Shown here: piece after piece, positions 6,777 through 13,434 of the stretch
How positions within the stretch are numbered: position 1 is the first letter of the stretch
How the letters are laid out: each line of letters starts with the position of its first letter
NCBI GenBank assembly: GCA_039180865.1
Contig: JBCDCZ010000090.1
Location: forward strand, 1-15,155
DNA from: JBCDCU01 sp039180865
GTDB lineage: Bacteria; Pseudomonadota; Alphaproteobacteria; Rhizobiales; JACESI01
DNA: 15,155 nt
Reading direction: 5' to 3'
Position numbers and translations under genes: made by a program
The notes under the pieces: model-generated
Seen by the model: the letters and a program-made list of their open reading frames with translations, nothing else
Databases searched by the model: none
Told to the model about the DNA's origin: nothing

Positions 6777-7526
6777 TTAGGCAGGTGCATGCCTCTTTTG
6801 CTCATGGCTGTTTTGCCATGCGCTGAACGACGGATTCAGGATGATCGCCTCATCCTCAGGCATATTTGGCAGACTGAGGCAAAAGCTCGTTCCGGTGTTG
6901 TCACTTTGCATAAGGGTGAGGTTACCCTCCAAACCGGACGCCAAGGCAACTGCAGTTATCAACCCGGATCCGATCCGCCCCTTGCGGGCACAGGGCGAAT
7001 TTTCAAGGCTCGGATACAGAAATTCCAGCACATGGCCCGGCAGTCCGGGTCCATCGTCGCAGATGCCGAAATAGACACGCCCCTGAAACTGAACTGCGGA
7101 GACTTCAATCGACGACCCGCCATTGCGCGCAATTGCATTCGCAGCATTCAAGGTCAGGTTGAAAATGACCCTGAAAAGCGATTGCGGTTCCGATATCAGT
7201 CGGATGTCGTCGTTCACGTTGATAAAGAAGGCGATTGGATGCGATGAAAGGACACTTTCCATGGCAACAACGTTCGCCACTTCCTGCAGCAACTTTTCAA
7301 TAAAGACCGCATCCATTTCGACCCGAAAACCTGGGTCTGTCATGGGATTGAGTTCGCGTCTGCAGATCTCAGCCACTCTGTCGATGGTCGCGCAGACCTT
7401 GTCCACACGAGCGATGACCCGGTCATCCTCATGGCTTTGCAGTTGTTCCATAACGAGCATTGCACTTGCCATTAGACCGTTGATGTCGTGAGCGATACCA
7501 CGCAACTTGAGATGTTGATCGTACAT
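6777..7526 (-). CDS. Small soluble histidine kinase without sensor domain
   Basis: This 249-residue protein has a dimerisation/phosphoacceptor-like helix (LRGIAHDINGLMASAMLVME, candidate His near residue 12). It is followed by a GHKL ATPase domain with an N-box (LFRVIFNLTLNAANAIA), G1 box (CDDGPGLPG) and G2 box (GRIGSGLITAVALASGLEG). There is no membrane segment, PAS, GAF or receiver domain, so the signal must come from a partner, or the protein works as a phosphotransferase or orphan kinase. ATG 7526 was chosen because AAAGGAAG lies just upstream; a GTG at 7565 has no suitable site. No response regulator gene is adjacent. Confidence 0.8.
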   Translation of the reverse strand: MYDQHLKLRGIAHDINGLMASAMLVMEQLQSHEDDRVIARVDKVCATIDRVAEICRRELNPMTDPGFRVEMDAVFIEKLLQEVANVVAMESVLSSHPIAFFINVNDDIRLISEPQSLFRVIFNLTLNAANAIARNGGSSIEVSAVQFQGRVYFGICDDGPGLPGHVLEFLYPSLENSPCARKGRIGSGLITAVALASGLEGNLTLMQSDNTGTSFCLSLPNMPEDEAIILNPSFSAWQNSHEQKRHAPA

Positions 7527-7652
7527 ATCCAGGCTTCCTTTCAGGCTCTGACCACGCCTTGTCACACCCTGAAACTGACATAACGGAGAAACCTCGTATC
7601 AGATGGATCTGCGGAAGCATTGCATAATCCTGCTGTTGAGAGCCTAAGTTAC

Positions 7653-7674
7653 AAGCCGACCATAGTACCGGCTT
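7653..7674. repeat. Inverted repeat between ald and the kinase gene
   Basis: AAGCCG and CGGCTT form a 6-bp stem with a 10-base loop, about 100 bases past the ald stop and 127 bases upstream of the kinase start (both minus strand). The minus-strand tail GTAACTT is not a good T-tract. It may be a weak terminator for ald or an operator for the kinase gene. Confidence 0.25.
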
Positions 7675-7718
7675 CGGCAAAGACTGGCTCTTTGACAGGC
7701 AAATTCAAACAGGAACGC

Positions 7719-7753
7719 AGCTGATGGAAATCGTCGGTATCGTTAGCTGATGG
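7719..7753. repeat. Pair of 9-bp direct repeats downstream of ald
   Basis: AGCTGATGG occurs at 7719-7727 and again at 7745-7753, 26 bases apart, immediately after the ald stop codon. There is no known meaning. Chance or a small duplication scar are both possible. Confidence 0.2.
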
Positions 7754-7771
7754 GCGCAAACGACTCATAAG

Positions 7772-8887
7772 TTAACCGAAGATCTGCAGGCGCTCGGGTT
7801 CTGTAAACTGTAAACCGAGAGCATCTGCGACCGGCTTGTAGGTCACCTTGCCCTCATGAACGTTAAGGCCGGTACGAAGATGCGGATCATCGAACGCCTT
7901 CAATCCATTGTCAGCCAAGGCGAGACCATAGCCGAGCGTCGCATTGTTGAGCGCATAGGTTGAAGTCTTTGGTACCGCGCCAGGCATGTTCGCCACACAA
8001 TAGTGAACAACGCCATCAATGACATAGGTTGGGTCCTGGTGTGTTGTCGGTTTAGAGGTCTCGAAGCAACCGCCCTGATCGATGGCGACATCAACCATGA
8101 CAGCGCCATCCTGCATGTCCCCCAGCATGGATCGGGTGACAAGTTTTGGTGCCGCAGCCCCGGGTATGAGCACCGCACCAATGACGGCATCCGCTTGCTG
8201 GCATAGAGTGGTCAAGGCTTGGCGTGTGGAGTAAATGGTCTTAACCCGGCCATTGAATACATCGTCAAGCTCTCTCAGGCGCGGCAACGATCGATCCAGG
8301 ATGGTCACATCCGCGCCGAGGCCAACAGCCATCTTCGCTGCATTCGTACCGACAACACCCCCGCCAATGATGACAACTTTCGCAGGGCTTACGCCAGCAA
8401 CACCGCCGAGGAGCAGGCCTTGACCGCCCTCCTGCTTTTCAAGTGATTTTGCTGCGGCCTGAACCGACAAGCGGCCTGCAACCTCAGACATTGGAGCCAA
8501 CAGCGGCAAGCCGCCAGCATTGTCCGTGATCGTCTCGTATGCGACCGCTGTGACACCGGAATTCAAAAGGCCGTTTGTCTGATCCCGATCCGGAGCAAGA
8601 TGAAGGTATGTGTAAAGAATTTGCCCGGCGCGCAGTTGCGCCCATTCGACCGCCTGCGGTTCTTTAACCTTTATAATCATATCAGCGGTGGCAAAGACCT
8701 CCTCGGCAGAAGCGGCGATGACAGCACCTGCGGCCTGATAGTCGGCATTCTGCGCACCAATTCCTTCGCCAGCCCCTGTCTCAACAAAGACCGTATGGCC
8801 ATGCGCGGCGTATTCCCTAACGGATCCAGGCGTCAGCCCGACGCGATATTCGTGCGATTTGATTTCCTTCGGAACCCCAATCTTCAT
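7772..8887 (-). CDS. ald: Alanine dehydrogenase
   Basis: This enzyme reversibly converts L-alanine, water and NAD+ to pyruvate, ammonium and NADH in the cytoplasm. The 371-residue length matches the family. It starts MKIGVPKEIKSHEYRVGLTP, has a Rossmann NAD motif (VVIIGGGVVGTNAAKMA, about 171-187), and keeps the residues known as catalytic in M. tuberculosis Ald at the same numbers: K75 (KVKEP), H96 (YTYLHLAP) and D270 (VAIDQGG). ATG 8887 was chosen over the longer reading because GGGAGGGTG precedes it. The gene is divergent from the DUF992 gene and stands alone. Together with the glx-glnT operon it gives the region an amino-nitrogen theme. Confidence 0.97.
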   Translation of the reverse strand: MKIGVPKEIKSHEYRVGLTPGSVREYAAHGHTVFVETGAGEGIGAQNADYQAAGAVIAASAEEVFATADMIIKVKEPQAVEWAQLRAGQILYTYLHLAPDRDQTNGLLNSGVTAVAYETITDNAGGLPLLAPMSEVAGRLSVQAAAKSLEKQEGGQGLLLGGVAGVSPAKVVIIGGGVVGTNAAKMAVGLGADVTILDRSLPRLRELDDVFNGRVKTIYSTRQALTTLCQQADAVIGAVLIPGAAAPKLVTRSMLGDMQDGAVMVDVAIDQGGCFETSKPTTHQDPTYVIDGVVHYCVANMPGAVPKTSTYALNNATLGYGLALADNGLKAFDDPHLRTGLNVHEGKVTYKPVADALGLQFTEPERLQIFG

Positions 8888-8913
8888 GTCACCCTCCCAA
8901 ATTCCGCGGCCAA

Positions 8914-8925
8914 TGTTTCCAAACA
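8914..8925. promoter_or_regulatory. Small palindrome upstream of ald
   Basis: TGTTT-CC-AAACA lies 27-38 bases before the ald ATG (minus strand), where a regulator could cover the promoter or leader. The site is short and may be accidental. Confidence 0.25.
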
Positions 8926-9091
8926 CAAGTAAATTGCGAAAGTACCGCCCTCGGCTAGCTCAACCACGCCATGACGTTGTCCTGAATACGATCCGTTTCG
9001 TTTTTCCAAAGTGGTCCATCAGTAAATTCCTTGGGAGGCAGGCTTGTCACCCTTTTTGTCAGACTTACCTGACATTTTCATACAATTACAA

Positions 9092-9121
9092 TTCGACGCT
9101 CGCAGATGCACGGGCTATATT
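9092..9121 (+). promoter_or_regulatory. Possible sigma-70 promoter of the DUF992 gene
   Basis: TTCGAC at 9092-9097 and TATATT at 9116-9121 are 18 bases apart. The -10 box is good and the -35 box moderate. It ends 32 bases before the ATG, leaving room for the AAAGGAG ribosome site at 9141-9147. Confidence 0.4.
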
Positions 9122-9153
9122 CTTATCAACGTCGACACCCAAAGGAGACTGTT

Positions 9154-9639
9154 ATGACATTGACGAGACTGTTCACTTTGACCGGGGCGCTCGCGGCATT
9201 TTTGGTAATTGCTGCACTCCCTGCGAAAGCAGCCAATCCCGGAGTCCAGCTTGGAACACTGACCTGCAACGTTGAAGGCGGCATCGGATTTGTGTTCGGA
9301 TCGTCCAAGAAAATGACATGCGAATTTGGGCCGGTGGATTCGGGTTCAGAAGCTGAAACTTACGAGGGAAGGATCACCAAATTCGGTGTCGATCTCGGCT
9401 TCACCGGGCGCACAGTGATCATCTGGGCAGTGATCGCCGCGGAACCTGCGCGCTTTGACCCGGGCCAATTGCGCGGCACCTATGCAGGGGCGACCGGTGA
9501 AGCAACCTTCGTTGCGGGCCTCGGTGCCAACGTACTTGTCGGCGGATCAGGCAAATCGGTCGCGCTGCAACCGGTTTCTGTATCGGCTTCAACCGGGGTC
9601 AATGTGGCAGCCGGTCTTGCGGCAATCGAATTGAAATAG
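9154..9639 (+). CDS. Secreted DUF992 family protein
   Basis: This 161-residue protein has a cleavable Sec signal peptide (MTLTRLFTLTGALAAFLVIA, then ALPAKA, with cleavage after about residue 26). The mature domain matches the DUF992 pattern: GVQLGTLTCNVEGGIGFVFG, SSKKMTCEFGPV, YEGRITKFGVDLGFTGR, LRGTYAGATGEATFVAGLGA, NVLVGGSGKSVALQPVSVSA and GVNVAAGLAAIELK. DUF992 proteins are common in Hyphomicrobiales, are glycine-rich and probably beta-structured, and have no known function. The two mature-domain cysteines could form a disulfide. ATG 9154 has a strong AAAGGAG site 6 bases upstream. Confidence 0.9.
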   Translation: MTLTRLFTLTGALAAFLVIAALPAKAANPGVQLGTLTCNVEGGIGFVFGSSKKMTCEFGPVDSGSEAETYEGRITKFGVDLGFTGRTVIIWAVIAAEPARFDPGQLRGTYAGATGEATFVAGLGANVLVGGSGKSVALQPVSVSASTGVNVAAGLAAIELK

Positions 9640-9716
9640 AGAATTTTGAGTACGGCGGCGCATGCAGGCTTTCAAGAGCATGTGCCGTCATCCTTAAGTA
9701 ATAGCGGAACGATTGC

Positions 9717-10361
9717 GTGTCCTCGTCAAAAGTGAAACCGGTTCTTTCCCAGGATCCGCACGCACCTCAAAAAGAGCGGGAAAAAATCCTGGAAATTGCC
9801 ATCGGTCGAGAGATACGCGGACATCGAAACCGACACGACATCACCGTCGCTGAGCTTGCCCGCCAGACCGGTATCTCGACCGGGATGTTATCGAAAATCG
9901 AAAACGGCATGATCTCGCCGTCCCTCTCGACGCTACAGGCGCTTGCGAATGCACTGAGTGTTCCGATAACGAGTTTCTTTCGGGGCTTCGAGGAAAAACG
10001 GGAAGCCGTCCATGTCAAGGCAGGCGAAGGCGTCGAGGTCGAGCGCGCCGGAACGCGGGCGGGTCATCAATATACTCTGCTTGGGCATCTTGGCATGAAC
10101 ACAACGGGTGTTATCGTCGAGCCCTATCTGATCACGCTCACTGAAGAAAGCGAGACCTTTCCAACCTTCCAGCATGGCGGCAGTGAGTTCCTTCATATGC
10201 TCGAAGGCGAACTCGATTACCGCCACGGCGAGAGCATTTTCCGGCTGAAACCCGGTGACAGCCTCTTTTTCGATGCAGATGCACCGCACGGCCCTGAAAC
10301 CTATCATCGTCTGCCCGCCCGCTATCTCTCGATCATTTCCTATGCACAGGATGGTGGCTGA
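9717..10361 (+). CDS. XRE-cupin transcriptional regulator of the glx-glnT operon
   Basis: This 214-residue cytoplasmic regulator has a Cro/CI-type helix-turn-helix at residues about 27-83 (IGREIRGHRNRHDITVAELA, GISTGMLSKIENGMISPSLS, LQALANALSVPITSFF). A C-terminal cupin sensor occupies about 135-195 (FQHGGSEFLHMLEGELDYRH, FRLKPGDSLFFDADAPHGPE). Proteins of this build usually sense a small metabolite and control the adjacent catabolic operon. The start is GTG at 9717 with a weak GGAA site; a second GTG at 9732 is possible. The gene lies 112 bases upstream of glxB on the same strand, next to a palindrome that is its likely operator. The ligand may be an amine or glutamate derivative, which is inference only. 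Confidence 0.93.
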   Translation: MSSSKVKPVLSQDPHAPQKEREKILEIAIGREIRGHRNRHDITVAELARQTGISTGMLSKIENGMISPSLSTLQALANALSVPITSFFRGFEEKREAVHVKAGEGVEVERAGTRAGHQYTLLGHLGMNTTGVIVEPYLITLTEESETFPTFQHGGSEFLHMLEGELDYRHGESIFRLKPGDSLFFDADAPHGPETYHRLPARYLSIISYAQDGG

Positions 10362-10376
10362 GAGATACCAAACTTG

Positions 10377-10391
10377 TTTCTTCTAAAGAAA
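10377..10391. promoter_or_regulatory. Candidate operator of the XRE-cupin regulator
   Basis: TTTCTT-CTA-AAGAAA is a perfect 6-bp inverted repeat with a 3-base centre in an A/T-rich stretch, 16 bases past the regulator stop and 17 bases upstream of the predicted glxB -35 box. A run of seven Ts follows (10393-10399). The stem is too A/T-rich for a good terminator, so an operator is preferred. Confidence 0.5.
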
Positions 10392-10407
10392 ATTTTTTTC
10401 CTCTTTG

Positions 10408-10436
10408 TTGAGTGATAGACAGCTTCTTGCTAGGGT
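10408..10436 (+). promoter_or_regulatory. Predicted promoter of the glxBCD-glnT operon
   Basis: TTGAGT (10408-10413) and TAGGGT (10431-10436) are separated by exactly 17 bases and end 37 bases before the glxB ATG. The -35 box is good and the -10 box weak, as fits a promoter needing an activator or under repression. Confidence 0.4.
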
Positions 10437-10473
10437 TGGATCAGAACAAGAATGAAACCCGGGAGCGCGCGCC

Positions 10474-11370
10474 ATGTGCGGTATCGTTGGTCTTTTCCTG
10501 AAAGATAAAGCGCTTGAAGATGATCTCGGTGCTCTCTTGACGGATATGCTGATTACAATGACGGATCGTGGTCCGGATAGCGCCGGTATTGCCGTTTATC
10601 GTGAGAGCACGCCGGATCGGATCAAGGTGACCCTTCAATCCGATACGCCGGACGAAGCATTTGCCGATCTTGGGGAAAAGCTTGAAAACGCCATCGGGGC
10701 CTCACCCGTGGTCGAGATCAGAGGCGATCACGCGGTTCTGAACGCCCCTGCCGGTGCCGAAGCATCCATTGTATCAGCCGTGCGGAAAGAGATGCCGGAG
10801 CTTCGCATCGTGAGCCTTGGAGAAAGCGTCGAGATCTATAAAGGCACTGGCCTCCCGAAAGACGTCGCAAGCCGCTTTGCGGTGAACGCCATGGGTGGAA
10901 CGCACGGCGTCGGACACACGCGTATGGCAACGGAATCAGCCGTCACAACATTGGGCGCCCACCCCTTTTCGACTGGATCTGATCAATGCCTGGTTCACAA
11001 TGGTTCGCTGTCAAACCACAACCGGCTGCGCCGGAAACTGCAACGCGAGGGCGTTTTGTTCAACACGGAGAATGATTCCGAAGTTGCGGCGGCGTATCTG
11101 ACGCATGAGATGGACCGAGGGAAGAACCTCGGCGAGGCTTTGAAGTCGAGCCTTGATGACCTCGATGGTTTCTTCACCTTTGTCGTTGGAACCCGTGACG
11201 GCTTTGGTGTCTTGCGCGATCCGATCGCTTGCAAGCCCGCCGTCATGGCCGAAACGGATCGCTATGTTGCCTTTGGTTCAGAGTACCGGGCGCTTGTAAA
11301 CCTGCCGGGCATCGAAGAGGCCAGGGTCTGGGAGCCGGAACCGGCGACTGTCTACTTCTGGGAGCGCTGA
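10474..11370 (+). CDS. glxB: Class II glutamine amidotransferase subunit (GlxB/MgsA-like)
   Basis: This 298-residue stand-alone version of the N-terminal glutaminase domain of glutamate synthase would hydrolyse an amide side chain and channel ammonia, or an amine, to the synthase subunit. After removal of Met1 the catalytic Cys2 becomes the N-terminus (MCGIVGLFL). Other Ntn-amidotransferase signatures are TDRGPDSAG (residues 30-38), GHTRMATESAV, CLVHNGSLSNHNRLR and NDSEVAA. In N-methylglutamate synthase the equivalent subunit is MgsA, which handles gamma-glutamylmethylamide or glutamine. GGGAG stands 9 bases before the ATG. It is the first gene of a four-gene operon, one base before glxC. Confidence 0.93.
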   Translation: MCGIVGLFLKDKALEDDLGALLTDMLITMTDRGPDSAGIAVYRESTPDRIKVTLQSDTPDEAFADLGEKLENAIGASPVVEIRGDHAVLNAPAGAEASIVSAVRKEMPELRIVSLGESVEIYKGTGLPKDVASRFAVNAMGGTHGVGHTRMATESAVTTLGAHPFSTGSDQCLVHNGSLSNHNRLRRKLQREGVLFNTENDSEVAAAYLTHEMDRGKNLGEALKSSLDDLDGFFTFVVGTRDGFGVLRDPIACKPAVMAETDRYVAFGSEYRALVNLPGIEEARVWEPEPATVYFWER

Positions 11371-11371
11371 G

Positions 11372-12055
11372 ATGCAGGTTCTCGACATGAATGAGACAGA
11401 GCTTACTGAAGTCAATGCGGCCCTGCAGGCGCAGGCTGATCAAACCAATCAGACCGCATGGACGATTGAAAACCCGAAGGGGAGCCACGCTGTCGCCGTT
11501 GGTCTCGACGCCCCGATTTCGGTCACCGTGAACGGCCCAACCGGATATTACTGCGCGGGCATGAACAAACAGGCGACTGTTCACGTGAACGGCTCCGTTG
11601 GGCCGGGTGTTGCGGAAAACATGATGTCCGGAACCGTCATTGTGGAGGGCGACGCCAGCCAATATGCCGGTGCGACCGGGCATGGCGGCCTTCTCGTGAT
11701 CAAGGGCAATGCTTCGTCTCGGTGCGGAATTTCCATGAAGGGGATCGACATTGTCGTTCACGGCAATATCGGACACATGTCCGCTTTCATGGCTCAGGCA
11801 GGCAATCTGGTCGTACTTGGTGATGCAGGGGATGCGCTCGGCGATAGTCTTTACGAAGCGCGGCTTTTCGTACGCGGCGAAGTCAGCAGTCTCGGAGCCG
11901 ACTGTGTTGAGAAGGAGATGCGTGAAGAGCATATCGCCTTTCTCAAAGACCTTCTGGAGAAAGCCGGGGCGGACGCGCGACCGGAAGACTTTCGCCGCTA
12001 CGGCTCAGCCCGCAAACTTTACAATTTCGACATCGACAATGTCGATGCTTATTGA
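11372..12055 (+). CDS. glxC: GXGXG-domain glutamate synthase-like subunit (GlxC/MgsB-like)
   Basis: This 227-residue stand-alone version of the C-terminal GXGXG beta-helix domain of GltB has a structural role in linking glutaminase and synthase domains. The repeated glycine turns are plain: NGPTGYYCAGMNKQATVHVN, GSVGPGVAENMMSGTVIVEG, GATGHGGLLVIKGNASSRCG, IDIVVHGNIGHMSAFMAQAG and LVVLGDAGDALGDSLYEARL. The last 50 residues (EMREEHIAFLKDLLEKAGAD and FRRYGSARKLYNFD) form the typical GlxC tail. The ATG comes one base after the glxB stop, with GGAG inside the end of glxB, so translation is probably coupled. Confidence 0.93.
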   Translation: MQVLDMNETELTEVNAALQAQADQTNQTAWTIENPKGSHAVAVGLDAPISVTVNGPTGYYCAGMNKQATVHVNGSVGPGVAENMMSGTVIVEGDASQYAGATGHGGLLVIKGNASSRCGISMKGIDIVVHGNIGHMSAFMAQAGNLVVLGDAGDALGDSLYEARLFVRGEVSSLGADCVEKEMREEHIAFLKDLLEKAGADARPEDFRRYGSARKLYNFDIDNVDAY

Positions 12056-12066
12056 GGAGTGTTGAG

Positions 12067-13413
12067 ATGAACGACCATGGTGGTGACAAGCCGCACATTC
12101 CTCCGACCGTCGCGCGAAAGCCAGCCATATTTTCCGATGCGGTCAATGCCGAGATCCGGCGCGCCGCAGCGACAGGGATCTATGATATTCGCGGTGGCGG
12201 TTCGAAACGCACTCTTCCCCATTTCGACGATCTGCTTTTCCTTGGCGCCTCCGTGTCGCGCTACCCGCTCGAGGGCTATCGCGAAAAATGCGACACCAAC
12301 GTCACACTGGGGACCCGCTTTGCGAAAAAACCCATTGAACTGAAGATCCCGATTACGATTGCGGGAATGAGTTTTGGCGCCCTGTCAGGAGCCGCAAAAG
12401 AAGCGCTTGGCCGTGGTGCGACAGCTGCCGGCACTTCGACCACGACCGGCGACGGCGGCATGACCGAAGAAGAACGCGGCCACTCAAAAATTCTGGTCTA
12501 CCAGTATTTGCCGTCCCGCTATGGCATGAACCCGGATGATCTCCGGCGTGCCGATGCAATTGAAATCGTGGTTGGTCAGGGGGCGAAACCAGGCGGCGGC
12601 GGCATGCTGCTTGGGCAGAAGATCTCCGACAGGGTGGCAGAAATGCGCACGCTTCCAAAGGGCATTGACCAACGCTCGGCCTGCCGTCACCCGGATTGGA
12701 CCGGCCCGGATGATCTGGAAATCAAAATCCTTGAGCTTCGCGAAATCACCCGCTGGGAGAAACCGATCTACATTAAGATCGGTGGTGCCCGTCCCTATTT
12801 CGACACCGCGCTCGCTGTAAAGGCAGGTGCCGACGTAATCGTGCTTGACGGAATGCAGGGCGGAACCGCGGCAACGCAGGACGTCTTCATCGAGCACGTT
12901 GGTCAGCCGACCCTCGCCTGCATTCGCCCGGCAGTGGAGGCCCTGCAAGATCTTGGGATGCACCGCGAAGTTCAGTTGATTGTCTCCGGTGGCGTCAGGA
13001 CCGGAGCGGATTGCGCGAAAGCGCTTGCCCTTGGTGCGGATGCGGTGTCCATCGGAACGGCGGCTATGATCGCAATCGGTGACAATGATCCAAAATATGA
13101 AGACGACTATCAGTCTTTGGGAACCACTGCGGGTGCCTATGACGACTGGCACGAAGGGCGCGATCCTGCCGGGATTTCAACCCAGGACCCCGAACTGGAA
13201 GCACGTCTCGATCCGATCGTCGCAGGACGTAAACTTGCGAATTATCTCAAGGTCATGACGCTGGAGGCGCAAACCATCGCGCGGGCCTGCGGCAAGAGCC
13301 ATGTCCACAATCTGGAACCGGAAGATCTTTGTGCGGTAAGCGTCGAGGCAGCCGCAATGGCTGGTATCCCGCTCGCCGGCACCGACTGGATCCCGGGCAA
13401 AACCAAACTCTGA
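12067..13413 (+). CDS. glxD: FMN-binding glutamate synthase-family subunit (GlxD/MgsC-like)
   Basis: This 448-residue protein corresponds to the FMN-binding barrel of glutamate synthase. Family motifs are ITIAGMSFGALSGAAKEALG, TTTGDGGMTEEER, YQYLPSRYGMNPDDL, IEIVVGQGAKPGGGGMLLGQ, IYIKIGGARPYFDTALAVKA, GADVIVLDGMQGGTAAT and SGGVRTGADCAKALALGADA (FMN phosphate site). GltB has cysteines of a 3Fe-4S cluster just before a VGIATQ-like motif. Here residues about 338-376 (GDNDPKYEDDYQS through GISTQDPEL) contain no cysteine, so that cluster is absent. ATG 12067 was chosen over TTG 12052 because GAGGAG lies 7 bases upstream. In N-methylglutamate synthase the homologue makes N-methylglutamate; glutamate or another N-substituted product is also possible. 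Confidence 0.93.
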   Translation: MNDHGGDKPHIPPTVARKPAIFSDAVNAEIRRAAATGIYDIRGGGSKRTLPHFDDLLFLGASVSRYPLEGYREKCDTNVTLGTRFAKKPIELKIPITIAGMSFGALSGAAKEALGRGATAAGTSTTTGDGGMTEEERGHSKILVYQYLPSRYGMNPDDLRRADAIEIVVGQGAKPGGGGMLLGQKISDRVAEMRTLPKGIDQRSACRHPDWTGPDDLEIKILELREITRWEKPIYIKIGGARPYFDTALAVKAGADVIVLDGMQGGTAATQDVFIEHVGQPTLACIRPAVEALQDLGMHREVQLIVSGGVRTGADCAKALALGADAVSIGTAAMIAIGDNDPKYEDDYQSLGTTAGAYDDWHEGRDPAGISTQDPELEARLDPIVAGRKLANYLKVMTLEAQTIARACGKSHVHNLEPEDLCAVSVEAAAMAGIPLAGTDWIPGKTKL

Positions 13414-13434
13414 TTACGCGAAGAGGAAACAGGA

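Noticed and set aside
9652..9694. Imperfect hairpin after the DUF992 gene (ACGGC...GCATGC with GCATG...GCCGT)
   Set aside because: The stem needs an asymmetric internal loop and there is no T-tract, so it is not a supported terminator.
12484..13152. Minus-strand frame of 222 codons within glxD
   Set aside because: It is fully antisense to a strongly supported gene, and its composition is that of an antisense shadow.
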